Assembly (NCBI GenBank): GCA_003248965.1
Contig: QFQU01000008.1
Location: 62,001-126,000 of the forward strand
Source: Brevundimonas sp.
Lineage (GTDB): Bacteria > Pseudomonadota > Alphaproteobacteria > Caulobacterales > Caulobacteraceae
Reading direction: 5' to 3'
DNA length: 64,000 bases
The position numbers and the translations under genes are program-made. The notes beneath the pieces were generated by a model. That model worked only from the letters and a program-made list of their open reading frames with translations, made no database searches and had not been told where the DNA came from. Below are positions 43,334 to 52,271 of this stretch, one piece after another; the first letter of the stretch is position 1; every line of letters begins with the position of its first letter.

Positions 43334-44608
43334 TCAGTCCCGATCCAGCGCCCGCCAGCCGATGTCCGAACGGTTGAAGCCGCCGGGCCAGTCGATCTTC
43401 CTGATGGCGGCGTAGGCGCGCTCGCGGGCCTGGGCGATGTCGTCGCCCTCGGCGCAGACGTTCAGCACGCGTCCGCCAGCGGCCGCCAGTTGCCCGTCGT
43501 CGCGACGCCTTGTCCCGGCGTGGAAGACCTGGACATGGGGGCCGAAATCCTGATCGGCGCCGCGGATGATCGAGCCTTCCAGCGGACTGTCGGGATAGCC
43601 CTTGGCCGCCATGACCACGCAGATCACCGTCTGCGGCTTGAAGGCCGGCGCCGGCAGGCCCGAGACGTCGCCGCGCGCGCAAGCCAGCAGATAGGGCACG
43701 ATGTCGCCGGCGAAGCGCATCATCAGCACCTGGCATTCCGGGTCGCCGAAGCGGGCGTTGAATTCCACCACCTTCGGCCCGTCCTCGGTCGCCATCAGAC
43801 CGGCGTAGAGGACGCCGCGATAGGGGGCGCCCTCTTCGGCCATCTTGCGGATGCTCGGCTGGACGATCCGCTCGTCGGCCTGCTGCACCAGGTCGGCGGT
43901 GAAGACGGGCGCGGGGGAATAGGCGCCCATGCCGCCGGTGTTGGGGCCCAGATCGCCGTCGAAGGCGCGCTTGTGGTCCTGGGCGCCGCCGAACAGCAGG
44001 GCCTGTTTCCCGTCGCACAGGGCGAACAGGGAGCCCTCCTCCCCGTCCATGAACTCCTCGATCACGACGCGGGCGCCGGCGGCGCCGAAACGGCCGCCCA
44101 GCATCCGCTCGATCTCGGCCTCAGCATCGGGGCGGTCGGGGCTGATGGCGACGCCTTTGCCGGCGGCCAGGCCGTCGGCCTTGATGACATAAGGGGGACG
44201 GAACACGTCCAGCGCCGCCTTGGCGTCCTTGACGCTGTCATAGACGCCGTAACCGGCGGTGGGGATTTCGTGGCGTTCCAGGAACGCCTTGGAAAAGGCC
44301 TTGGACGTCTCCAGCTGCGCCGCCCTGGCCGTGGGGCCGAAACAGGGGATGCCGGCCGCCGCCAACCGGTCGGCCAGACCCGCCGCCAACGCCACCTCCG
44401 GGCCGACCACGACCAGGTCCGCGCGGATTTCGCGCGCCAGAGCAGCCAGACCGTCCGCGTCGTCGGCCTTCACCGAGCGCAGTTCGCACAGTTTCTCGAT
44501 GCCCGGATTGCCCGGCGCGGCGACCAGGCGCTTCACCAGCGGCGACTGGGCGATCTTCCAGGCCAGGGCGTGTTCGCGCCCGCCCGATCCGACGAGAAGA
44601 ATGTTCAT
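43334..44608 (-). CDS. purD: Phosphoribosylamine-glycine ligase, 424 aa
   Basis: PurD (GARS) joins phosphoribosylamine to glycine using ATP in purine synthesis. It has the N-terminal VGSGGREHALAWK, GPEVALAAGLADRL and the ATP-grasp core (ADGLAAGKGV, EFMDGEEGSLFALCDG, GAQDHKRA...GPNTGGMGAYSP). The ATG at 44608 starts MNILLVG; a TTG four codons earlier is unlikely. Glycine use connects it loosely with the riboswitch-controlled cleavage operon, but they are not co-transcribed. Confidence 0.97.
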   Translation of the reverse strand: MNILLVGSGGREHALAWKIAQSPLVKRLVAAPGNPGIEKLCELRSVKADDADGLAALAREIRADLVVVGPEVALAAGLADRLAAAGIPCFGPTARAAQLETSKAFSKAFLERHEIPTAGYGVYDSVKDAKAALDVFRPPYVIKADGLAAGKGVAISPDRPDAEAEIERMLGGRFGAAGARVVIEEFMDGEEGSLFALCDGKQALLFGGAQDHKRAFDGDLGPNTGGMGAYSPAPVFTADLVQQADERIVQPSIRKMAEEGAPYRGVLYAGLMATEDGPKVVEFNARFGDPECQVLMMRFAGDIVPYLLACARGDVSGLPAPAFKPQTVICVVMAAKGYPDSPLEGSIIRGADQDFGPHVQVFHAGTRRRDDGQLAAAGGRVLNVCAEGDDIAQARERAYAAIRKIDWPGGFNRSDIGWRALDRD

Positions 44609-44675
44609 GAGACCGGGCAATGACCGCCCGCCATCGCCCGGTCAAGCGTCAGGCGCGCTTAAGGGCCCGTTCGCT

Positions 44676-44837
44676 TCAGATCAGGGCGAAAACGACATAG
44701 GCCACGACGCCCAGAAGCAACAGGCCGCCGATGATCAGCCAGGGCGTCATGGCCGCGCCTTCGCCGCTTCGGCGGCTCAGGTCGCGTTCGCGCGGGTCAC
44801 GGTCTTGCGGGTCTGTTCCAGGAGGATCGGCGGCCAT
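44676..44837 (-). CDS. Small single-pass membrane protein, 53 aa
   Basis: The frame from 44837 encodes a polar, acidic and basic N-terminus (MAADPPGTDPQDRDPRERD) followed by one hydrophobic helix (about residues 32-52, WLIIGGLLLLGVVAYVVFAL). It sits divergently before xseA, on the same strand as purD, 67 bases upstream of it. Length is below most gene-calling limits. The structured topology and codon use support it, but no family is recognised. Confidence 0.5.
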   Translation of the reverse strand: MAADPPGTDPQDRDPRERDLSRRSGEGAAMTPWLIIGGLLLLGVVAYVVFALI

Positions 44838-44901
44838 CAAGGGCCAACGTCGGGGCGTCCCGGCCGTTCCCGGACGCTTCGACGCAGGCTATGACGGGGC
44901 C

Positions 44902-46518
44902 ATGAGCGACGACTCCTATGTATTCGAAGGCCCGGCCGAGCCGCCGGCGGCGCGCGACAACAATCCGCCGCTGTCGATCTCCGAACTCTCGTTCGCCCTG
45001 AAACGGACGCTGGAGGACCGCTTTGGCCATGTGCGGCTGCGCGGCGAGGTGTCCAAGGTCAACCGCCACGCCTCGGGCCATGTCTATCTGACGCTGAAGG
45101 ACGACAAGTCGGCCATCGACGGCGTGATCTGGAAAGGCGCGGTGCGCGGTCTGGGGGTGCAGCCCGAGGCAGGGCTGGAAGTCATCGTCACCGGCAAGAT
45201 CACCTCCTATCCAGCGCGGTCCTCCTATCAGATCGTGATCGAGAGCATGGAGGCGGCGGGGGCCGGCGCCCTGTTGGCGCAGCTGGAGCGGCTGAAAGGA
45301 AGGCTGCGCGAGGAAGGCCTGTTCGAACCGGGTCGCAAGAAGCCCCTGCCGACCTTCCCGGCGACCATCGGCGTGATCACCAGCCCGACCGGCGCCGTGA
45401 TCCGCGACGTTCTGCACCGGATCGCCGAACGCTGGCCGTGCCGAGTCATCGTCTGGCCCGTGGTGGTTCAGGGCGAGGCGGCGGCCGGCCAGGTGTCGAA
45501 CGCCATTCGCGGCTTCGACGCCCTGACGGTCGACGGTCCCATCCCTCGGCCCGACCTGCTGATCGTGGCGCGGGGCGGCGGCTCGGTCGAGGATCTGTGG
45601 TGTTTCAACGACGAGGGGCTGGCCCGAACGGTCGCCGCCGCCCGTATCCCCATCATCTCGGCCGTGGGGCACGAGACGGACACCACCCTGATCGACTTCG
45701 TATCGGACCGTCGCGCCCCGACCCCGACCGGCGCGGCCGAGATCGCCACGCCCGTCCTGTCGGACCTGCGCTACGCCGTGGCGGACCTGGACCGACGGCT
45801 GGTTCTGGCGGGCGGGCGGCTGATCGAGGATCGACGCACCAGGCTGCGGGCAGTGGCGCGCGGCCTGCCGGCCCGCCCCGAAGACCTGCTGGCCCTGGCG
45901 CAACAGAGGCTGGATCACGCCGCCAGCCGCCTCGGTTCGGGGCTGCAACGCAACATCGCCCTGCACGAACGGCATCTGGCGGTCGCGGGCGGACGGCTGA
46001 GCCCGGGCCTGCTGCGCAGCCGGATCGAACGCGGCCAGGATCGGCTGCGCGGCGCAAGCGACCGGCTGGGCGCGGCGCTTCGGGCGGGTGCGGCCCGCAG
46101 CGAACGCCGGCTGCTGCAGGTCGTCGCCCGGCTGTCGCCCGAGCCGCTGCATCGCCGGTTGGACCAGCGCGAGGCGCGGCTGAGCGCCCTTTCGGCCCGT
46201 CTGGGCGGGGTCATGCCGCGCCGGATGCAGCGCGAGACCGACCGGCTGGCCGCCCTGTCGCGGGCCCTGACCACCCTGGACCCCGCGCGACCCAAGCCGG
46301 GGTTCGCGCGGGTCGAGGATGCGGACGGCGGCTGGATCGCCTCGGCCGCCGGACTGGCGCCCGGTCAGGCTGTGCGGCTGGTGTTCGACGACGGCGCGCG
46401 CGGCGCGATCATCGACGGGCCCGAGGGGCTGGCCGGGACGCCCGCCGCGTCGCGCCCCGCAGTCCGTCCGACCCCGAAGCCCAGGCCGCCGGCGGCCGAT
46501 CAGGGCGACCTGTTCTGA
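44902..46518 (+). CDS. xseA: Exodeoxyribonuclease VII large subunit, 538 aa
   Basis: XseA is the catalytic subunit of a single-strand exonuclease and works with XseB. The OB-fold N-terminus (about residues 25-120) carries RGEVSKVNRHASGHVYLTLKD. The catalytic block includes GVITSPTGAVIRDVLHRIAERWP, LIVARGGGSVEDLWCFNDE and SAVGHETDTTLIDFVSD. The C-terminal half is repeated Arg/Leu/Gln coiled coil, and the last part is a Pro-rich tail. xseB is not adjacent. Start is the ATG at 44902; a longer upstream frame runs over the divergent small gene and is rejected. Confidence 0.96.
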   Translation: MSDDSYVFEGPAEPPAARDNNPPLSISELSFALKRTLEDRFGHVRLRGEVSKVNRHASGHVYLTLKDDKSAIDGVIWKGAVRGLGVQPEAGLEVIVTGKITSYPARSSYQIVIESMEAAGAGALLAQLERLKGRLREEGLFEPGRKKPLPTFPATIGVITSPTGAVIRDVLHRIAERWPCRVIVWPVVVQGEAAAGQVSNAIRGFDALTVDGPIPRPDLLIVARGGGSVEDLWCFNDEGLARTVAAARIPIISAVGHETDTTLIDFVSDRRAPTPTGAAEIATPVLSDLRYAVADLDRRLVLAGGRLIEDRRTRLRAVARGLPARPEDLLALAQQRLDHAASRLGSGLQRNIALHERHLAVAGGRLSPGLLRSRIERGQDRLRGASDRLGAALRAGAARSERRLLQVVARLSPEPLHRRLDQREARLSALSARLGGVMPRRMQRETDRLAALSRALTTLDPARPKPGFARVEDADGGWIASAAGLAPGQAVRLVFDDGARGAIIDGPEGLAGTPAASRPAVRPTPKPRPPAADQGDLF

Positions 46519-46574
46519 CCCGTCCGTCCATTTTTGCGCTTCGCCCCGGCGCCCCTTCCTGCTAACCGCCGCCC

Positions 46575-47102
46575 ATGAAGATCACCCGCATCGCCCTTAC
46601 GGCCTATGTTTTCGCCCTTCTGATCATCGTGCTGGACCAGTTGTCCAAGGCCTGGGTGCTGGGCCTGGCGGACGCTTCGTCCATCCATCAGATCCCGATG
46701 GGCTATGTGTTCGCCGAAATCCTGCCGCCCTATCTGCGCTTCACCTTCGTTCAGAACACCGGCGTCAGCTTCGGCCTGTTCGGCGGCGGCGAGGCGCGCT
46801 GGGGCCTGACCATCTTCTCCATCCTGGTGTCGGCCGGCCTGGCCTGGTGGGCGACCACCACCAATCGTCGCCTGCTGATCACCGCGATCGGCTTCGTCAT
46901 GGGGGGGGCGCTGGGCAATGTCATCGACCGGGTCAGGTTCGGCTATGTGGTCGATTTCATCGACTTCTCGGGCACGGGCGTCTTTCCCTGGGTGTTCAAC
47001 GTCGCCGACAGCGCCATCACCATCGGCGTCGTGCTGCTGATTCTGGACAGCCTGATGTCGGACAACGCCGCCAAGGTTGGCGCGGCCCCCGAAAAGTCGT
47101 AA
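46575..47102 (+). CDS. lspA: Lipoprotein signal peptidase (signal peptidase II), 175 aa
   Basis: LspA is an inner-membrane aspartyl protease that cuts prolipoprotein signal peptides before the lipidated Cys. It has four membrane helices. The catalytic Asp pair is Asp118 (GNVIDRV) and Asp145 (FNVADSAI). The next gene encodes a DUF3035 lipoprotein, so the enzyme and a substrate type are neighbours. It follows xseA by 56 bases. Confidence 0.96.
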   Translation: MKITRIALTAYVFALLIIVLDQLSKAWVLGLADASSIHQIPMGYVFAEILPPYLRFTFVQNTGVSFGLFGGGEARWGLTIFSILVSAGLAWWATTTNRRLLITAIGFVMGGALGNVIDRVRFGYVVDFIDFSGTGVFPWVFNVADSAITIGVVLLILDSLMSDNAAKVGAAPEKS

Positions 47103-47175
47103 TCACCCCGTCTTCACTATGCCAACGCGCCCGCCTGCGGCGCCCTCCGTGCATCGCCGAACAGAGTCTGAACCC

Positions 47176-47739
47176 ATGCGTATCCGCAGCGTCGCCGTCC
47201 TGACCCTCGCCGCCTCCGCCGCGCTCGCCGTGTCCGCCTGCGGCAGCCTGAAGCAAGGCATCGGCCTGACCAAGGTCGTGCCGGACGAGTTCGTCACCGT
47301 CTCCACCGCTCCGCTGACCGTGCCGCCCGAATACGGCCTGCGTCCGCCGGCGCCGGGCCAGCCGCGCCCGCAGGAACTGGCGCCCGAAAGCGCCGCCCGC
47401 CAGATTCTGCTGGGTCAGCGCCAGGCCGTCACCCGCACCGCCGGCGAACAGGTTCTGGTCGCCCAGGCCGGCGCCGAACAGGCCGACCCCCTGGCCCGCT
47501 ATGTCGTCGACGACGAGTTCGGCGACATCGCCCACAAGGATGAGAGCTTCGCCGACCGCCTGATGTTCTGGCGCAAGAACGAGCCTTCGACCCAGGCGCC
47601 GACCACGCGCCAGACGACCAACGGGCAGACCACCATCGACGCGACGACCGAGGCCGCGCGCCTGCAGGCCCTGACCGGCGGTCAGCAGATCACGATCCAG
47701 CCGCGCCGCAGCACCGGCTTCAAGCTGCCGGGCCTCTAA
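47176..47739 (+). CDS. DUF3035-family lipoprotein, 187 aa
   Basis: A lipobox VSAC (Cys22 by count from the ATG at 47176) follows a hydrophobic signal. The DUF3035 pattern includes VVPDEFVTVSTAPLTVPPEYGLRPP, a conserved block before low-complexity Thr/Gln-rich sequence at the C-terminus (QTTNGQTTIDATTEAA). The family is restricted to alphaproteobacteria and has unknown function. Downstream of lspA, it is likely transcribed with it. Confidence 0.88.
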   Translation: MRIRSVAVLTLAASAALAVSACGSLKQGIGLTKVVPDEFVTVSTAPLTVPPEYGLRPPAPGQPRPQELAPESAARQILLGQRQAVTRTAGEQVLVAQAGAEQADPLARYVVDDEFGDIAHKDESFADRLMFWRKNEPSTQAPTTRQTTNGQTTIDATTEAARLQALTGGQQITIQPRRSTGFKLPGL

Positions 47740-47819
47740 GTCGCCTGCGGCCTGACGGACGCTTGCCAAGGCGACGTCCGTCCTTATTGTGAACGGACTT
47801 CTGTTTCGGAGCCGTTCGC

Positions 47820-48263
47820 ATGACAGACGCCATAGACATCGCCGCCCTGTCCGGGGTCGAGCAGCTACGCCTGGGACTCACCGGCGGATTCGTCGCGCCC
47901 ATCGCCCGGTCGGTCGGTTTCGAACTGGTCGAGATCGAGGAGGGCCGCGTCGTGTTCGAGGGCGTGCCGACGACCGCCTTCTACAATCCGCTGGGCACGG
48001 TGCATGGGGGCTGGATGGCGACCCTGCTGGATTCGGCCTGCGGCTGCGTGGTCCATTCGATGCTGCGGCCGGGCCAGACCTATACGACGCTGGAACTGAA
48101 GACCGTTTTCCACAAGGCGCTGACGGCCGGCGTGCCGGTGCGGGCCGAGGGCCGCATCGTCCAGATGGGCAGTCGCGCCGGCTTCGCCGAGGCCGACCTG
48201 AGGGGCGTGGACGGAAAGCTGTACGCCACCGCCACCTCGACCTGTCTGGTGATGGCGCGCTGA
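47820..48263 (+). CDS. PaaI-family hotdog-fold thioesterase, 147 aa
   Basis: The protein shows the hotdog core NPLGTVHGGWMATLLDSACGCVVHS, where the HGG...D residues of the helix are the usual active-site elements, and a C-terminal RIVQMGSRAGFAEADLRG strand. It probably hydrolyses acyl- or aryl-CoA esters. Specificity is unknown. A GGAG site lies before the ATG, and it stands apart from the DUF3035 gene by 80 bases. Confidence 0.85.
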   Translation: MTDAIDIAALSGVEQLRLGLTGGFVAPIARSVGFELVEIEEGRVVFEGVPTTAFYNPLGTVHGGWMATLLDSACGCVVHSMLRPGQTYTTLELKTVFHKALTAGVPVRAEGRIVQMGSRAGFAEADLRGVDGKLYATATSTCLVMAR

Positions 48264-48368
48264 AGCGAAGGTTTGCCGCGCCTCGCTTTAGCCGCTATCA
48301 GCGGCGAGCGTTCCATGATCGGCCGCCGATCGTCGCGCGCGCCCTTTCGCTGTCGGAAAAATAAGCTG

Positions 48369-49064
48369 ATGCGTCGCGTTCTGTCCGCCCTCGCCGCTGT
48401 TGCGGTCGCCGTTTCTCTCGTTCCCACTGCGGCCGACGCCCAGTCCGGCCGTCAGCGCGGCGGCAGCCGGCCCAGTGGTCAGAGCGCCTCGGGCGACAGC
48501 GCCGATACGCCCAGGCCCCAACGGTTCGCCCCGCTGCGCCGCCGCGTCAACGCCGGCCCCTGCCCCTATGTGAAGATCCTCTACGACGCCGCCCGTTACG
48601 TGGAACTGGACGGCGCACGGGCCGCCGTGTCCAACGTCGGCTACACCGGCGAACTGGAAGGCGTCTCGGCCGATTGCGCCTATCGCGAGGCCGAACCGAT
48701 TCGTCTGGATATCTCCATGCTGTTCCGTCTGGGGCGCGGGCCGCAGGCGACGGGCGACCAGAAAACCTATCGCTACTGGATCGCCGTCACCGAACGGAAC
48801 AGCGCCATCCTGACCAAGGAATATTTCGACCTGCCGGTGAACTTCGGCGGAGAACGCACGGCGGCGGTCACGGAGGAGCGAACCATCACCATCCCGCGCG
48901 CCTCCATCACCACCAGCGGCGCCAGCTTCGAAGTGCTGATCGGTTTCGACGTGACGCCGGAAATGGCCGAGTTCAACCGTTCGGGCAGCCGTTTCCGCGT
49001 CAACGCCGGCACGACCCCGGCGGCCCCCGCCCCCGCTCCGGCCGCTTCTCCTTTGAGCGAATAA
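48369..49064 (+). CDS. Exported protein of unknown function, 231 aa
   Basis: The signal peptide (LSALAAVAVAVSLVPTAADAQ) is followed by an Arg/Ser/Gly-rich stretch and a domain with paired Cys (GPCPYVK and SADCAYREAEP). A C-terminal low-complexity Ala/Pro tail ends the protein. The ATG at 48369 follows weak purines. I associate similar proteins with the position upstream of argS in Caulobacterales but have no function to cite. The stop directly abuts the argS start, so the two are likely one transcript. Confidence 0.75.
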   Translation: MRRVLSALAAVAVAVSLVPTAADAQSGRQRGGSRPSGQSASGDSADTPRPQRFAPLRRRVNAGPCPYVKILYDAARYVELDGARAAVSNVGYTGELEGVSADCAYREAEPIRLDISMLFRLGRGPQATGDQKTYRYWIAVTERNSAILTKEYFDLPVNFGGERTAAVTEERTITIPRASITTSGASFEVLIGFDVTPEMAEFNRSGSRFRVNAGTTPAAPAPAPAASPLSE

Positions 49065-50867
49065 ATGGCTGATCTGAAGACCGTCCTCGGCGAAGCGGTC
49101 GGCGCCGCCTTCGCCGCCGAAGGCGTGGATGCGGCCCTGGCCCGCGTCACCCCGTCCGACCGTCCCGATCTGGCCGACTTCCAGTCCAACGGCGCCCTGG
49201 CCGCCGCCAAGGCGCTGAAGGCCAATCCGCGCGAACTGGCGGGCCGGATCGCCGAACGCCTGTCGGCCGATCCGCGTTTCGCCTCGGTCGAGGTCGCCGG
49301 TCCCGGCTTCATCAACCTGAAAATCGCCGACGCGGCCCTGGCCGAACGGGCCGAGGAAGTCGCCGCCGACGCCGATCACGCGGGCGCGGCCGTCGTCGCC
49401 GATCCGCGCAAGGTCGTCATCGACTTCGGCGGCCCGAACGTGGCCAAGCCGATGCACGTCGGCCACCTGCGCAGCGCCATCATCGGCGAGAGCCTGAAAC
49501 GCCTGTTCCGCTTCCGCGGCGATCACGTCACCGGCGACGCCCATTTCGGCGACTGGGGCTTCCAGATGGGGCTGCTGATCACCGCTTGCGGCGATGAAGG
49601 CCTGGCGAATGACTTCATGGTCGAAGGCGACGGCCCGTTCCCGGCCGAAAGCCCGGTGACGCTGGCCGATCTGGACCGGCTGTATCCGCAGGCCGCCGGC
49701 AAGGCCAAGGAAGACCCGGCCTTCCGCGACCGCGCCCGCAAGGCGACGGCGGAACTTCAGAACGGCCGTCCCGGCTATCGCGCCCTGTGGTCGCATTTCG
49801 TGGCCGTCAGCCGAGAGGCGCTGAAGCGGGAATACGGCGACCTGTCGGTCGATTTCGACCTGTGGAACGGCGAGAGCGACGCCGATCCCCTGATGCCGGA
49901 AATGCTGGCGCATCTGAAGGAAACCGGCCTGCTGGTCCCCGACGACGGCGCGCAGGTGGTCCACGTCGCCAAGCCGGGCGAGACCCGCAAGAAGAAGCTG
50001 GCCGACGGCTCGGTGATCGAGGCGCCCTCGCCCCCGCCGTTGCTGGTCATCAGCTCGGAAGGCTCGGCCATGTACGGCACGACCGACCTGGCCACCATCC
50101 TGGACCGCAAGAAGACCCTGTCGCCCGACCTGATTCTGTACGTCGTCGACGAACGCCAGGCCGAGCATTTCGAACAGGTGTTCCGCGCCGCCTATCTGGC
50201 CGGATACGCCCCCGAGAAGTCGCTGGAGCATCTGGGTTTCGGCACCATGAACGGGCAGGACGGCAAGCCGTTCAAGACCCGCGCGGGCGGGGTGCTTAAG
50301 CTGCGCGACCTGATCGATCAGGCGACGGACAAGGCGCGCGAGCGCCTGCACGAGGCCAAGCTGGGCGACGACCTGTCGCCGGACGAGTTCGAGGCCATCG
50401 CGCACAAGGTAGCCATCGCCGCCCTGAAGTTCGCCGACCTGTCGAACGCGCGCACCACCTCCTACGTCTTCGACCTCGACCGCTTCATGAGCTTCGAGGG
50501 CAAGACCGGGCCGTATCTGCTGTATCAGGCGGTGCGGATCAAATCCCTGCTGCGCAAAGCCGCCGAACAGGGCGTCGCACCCGGCCCCATCCTCATCGCC
50601 GAACCGGCCGAACGCGACCTGGCCCTGACGCTGGACGCCTTCTCGACGGCCGTTTCGGACGCCTATGACAAGCGGATGCCGCATCTGGTCGCCGAACACG
50701 CCTATCGCGTGGCGCAGAGCTTCTCGAAATTCTACGCCGCCTGCCCCGTGCTGGTCGCGCCGGACGAGGCCACCAAACGCTCACGCCTGGCCCTGTCGGC
50801 GGCGGCCCTGCGCCAGCTGGAGATCGCGCTGAACCTGCTGGGCATCGACACGCCGGAGCGGATGTAG
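49065..50867 (+). CDS. argS: Arginyl-tRNA synthetase, 600 aa
   Basis: Class I synthetase: the HIGH-type motif is AKPMHVGHLRSAIIGESLKR, followed by YVVDERQAEHFEQVFRAA and FGTMNGQDGKPFKTRAGGVLKL, and a DALR anticodon domain at the C-terminus (SRLALSAAALRQLEIALNLLGI). Normal length. It starts immediately after the stop of the preceding exported-protein gene. Confidence 0.97.
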   Translation: MADLKTVLGEAVGAAFAAEGVDAALARVTPSDRPDLADFQSNGALAAAKALKANPRELAGRIAERLSADPRFASVEVAGPGFINLKIADAALAERAEEVAADADHAGAAVVADPRKVVIDFGGPNVAKPMHVGHLRSAIIGESLKRLFRFRGDHVTGDAHFGDWGFQMGLLITACGDEGLANDFMVEGDGPFPAESPVTLADLDRLYPQAAGKAKEDPAFRDRARKATAELQNGRPGYRALWSHFVAVSREALKREYGDLSVDFDLWNGESDADPLMPEMLAHLKETGLLVPDDGAQVVHVAKPGETRKKKLADGSVIEAPSPPPLLVISSEGSAMYGTTDLATILDRKKTLSPDLILYVVDERQAEHFEQVFRAAYLAGYAPEKSLEHLGFGTMNGQDGKPFKTRAGGVLKLRDLIDQATDKARERLHEAKLGDDLSPDEFEAIAHKVAIAALKFADLSNARTTSYVFDLDRFMSFEGKTGPYLLYQAVRIKSLLRKAAEQGVAPGPILIAEPAERDLALTLDAFSTAVSDAYDKRMPHLVAEHAYRVAQSFSKFYAACPVLVAPDEATKRSRLALSAAALRQLEIALNLLGIDTPERM

Positions 50868-50902
50868 GCTAGACTGGAGCGGAATCCTCCCGGAGACCGC
50901 CC

Positions 50903-51910
50903 ATGTCGCTCGACGCCTATATCGCCGGCCTGCCCAAGGCCGAACTGCACCTGCATATCGAGGGCAGTCTGGAGCCCGAGCTGATGTTCGAACTGGCGCG
51001 GCGGAACGGCGTCGCTATCCCCTACGATAGCGTCGAGGCCGTGCGCGCGGCCTATGACTTCTCGAACCTGCAGGACTTTCTGGACATCTATTACGCGGGC
51101 GCCGCCGTCCTGCTGACGCGCCGGGATTTCGAGGATCTGGCCTTCGCCTATTTCCAGCGCGCGGCGGCGGACAACGTCCGCCACGCCGAAATCTTCTTCG
51201 ACCCTCAGACCCATACGGATCGCGGCGTGCCGTTCGGCGTGGTGGTCGAGGGGCTGATCGCGGGCATGGACCGGGCCAAGGCGGAGTTGGGCGTGACCAG
51301 CGGCTTGATCCTCAGCTTCCTGCGCCACCTGACCGAGGAGGAAGCCTTCGCCACGCTGGAGATGGCCAAGCCCTATCTGCATCATTTCATCGGCGTCGGG
51401 CTGGATTCGTCGGAGGTCGGCCATCCGCCGTCGAAGTTCCAGCGCGTCTTCGCGGCCGCCCGCGACCTGGGCCTGAAACTGTGCGCCCACGCCGGAGAAG
51501 AAGGCCCGCCCGCCTATGTCCACGAAGCGCTGGACCTTCTGAATATCGACCGGATGGACCACGGCAATCGCTCGATGGAGGACGAAGCGCTGGTGCAGCG
51601 GCTGGCCGCCGAGCAGATGACCCTGACCGTCTGCCCGCTGTCGAACCTGAAACTGTGCGTGGTCAAGGACTTGAAGGACCACCCCGTGCCCGAAATGCTG
51701 CGCCGGGGCCTGCACGTCACCCTGAACTCGGACGACCCGTCCTATTTCGGCGGGTATGTGAACGACAACTACAGCCGGCTGGCTGAGGCCGTCGGCCTGA
51801 CACGCGATCAGGTGACGCAACTGGCCAAGAACAGTTTCGAAGGCTCGTTCCTGGGCGAGGCGGAGAAGGCGGCGTTCATGGCCGAGGTCGAGGCCTACGC
51901 GAAGCGATGA
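50903..51910 (+). CDS. add: Adenine deaminase of the adenosine-deaminase family, 335 aa
   Basis: The zinc site is HLH (His16, His18), plus a His/Glu pair in LCAHAGEEG and Asp in NSDDPSYFGGY. The motifs GVGLDSSEVGHPPSKF and SDDPSYFGGY resemble the adenine-deaminase branch (fungal Aah1 and Pseudomonas type) rather than true adenosine deaminases, so adenine to hypoxanthine is the better guess. This assignment is from motif memory, without a database test. It feeds purine salvage. The stop overlaps a small low-GC membrane gene in ATGA. Confidence 0.85.
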   Translation: MSLDAYIAGLPKAELHLHIEGSLEPELMFELARRNGVAIPYDSVEAVRAAYDFSNLQDFLDIYYAGAAVLLTRRDFEDLAFAYFQRAAADNVRHAEIFFDPQTHTDRGVPFGVVVEGLIAGMDRAKAELGVTSGLILSFLRHLTEEEAFATLEMAKPYLHHFIGVGLDSSEVGHPPSKFQRVFAAARDLGLKLCAHAGEEGPPAYVHEALDLLNIDRMDHGNRSMEDEALVQRLAAEQMTLTVCPLSNLKLCVVKDLKDHPVPEMLRRGLHVTLNSDDPSYFGGYVNDNYSRLAEAVGLTRDQVTQLAKNSFEGSFLGEAEKAAFMAEVEAYAKR

Positions 51911-52227
51911 ATACCGCTCAAACCGTTTTGGGCATCGCTGGCTGGTTGAGTATGGCGACAGGCATGATCAGCAGCATGGGCGCACATCTCGCGGCCGACC
52001 ACAGAAGGCGAAACGGGCTCGTTCCCCGAAAGACGCCGGACTTCTACGGCTTCTCGAAAAATGTCTTCTACTTCGGCATAGGGCCGTCGTTCAGGACGAT
52101 CTTTTCCCACGCGCACCGTCACTATAACAGCCGCTTCATAACGCGTTGCGTCAAAGTCTCGCGGGCGGCTTTTGTTCTGGCCGCCGCCCTCCTCGCTGCA
52201 TTCGTCTTAAGCCTGGTTATTTGGTGA
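51907..52227 (+). CDS. Small membrane protein of unknown function, 106 aa
   Basis: It starts in ATGA overlap with add. One N-terminal weakly hydrophobic stretch (residues 3-30) and a clear C-terminal helix (about 83-105, AAFVLAAALLAAFVLSLVIW) flank a basic, aromatic middle (HRRRNGLVPRKTPDFYGFSK). GC is lower than in its neighbours and codon use is unlike core genes. I recognise no family. The overlap argues for real translation. Confidence 0.55.
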   Translation: MNTAQTVLGIAGWLSMATGMISSMGAHLAADHRRRNGLVPRKTPDFYGFSKNVFYFGIGPSFRTIFSHAHRHYNSRFITRCVKVSRAAFVLAAALLAAFVLSLVIW

Positions 52228-52271
52228 TCCACGCCCTTTAGATCGCGCCTTGTTCCTGTTATGTTCCGGCT

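Noticed and set aside
48288..50699. 803-codon minus-strand frame opposite argS
   Set aside because: Antisense shadow of argS and the preceding gene; composition is a reverse-frame artefact.
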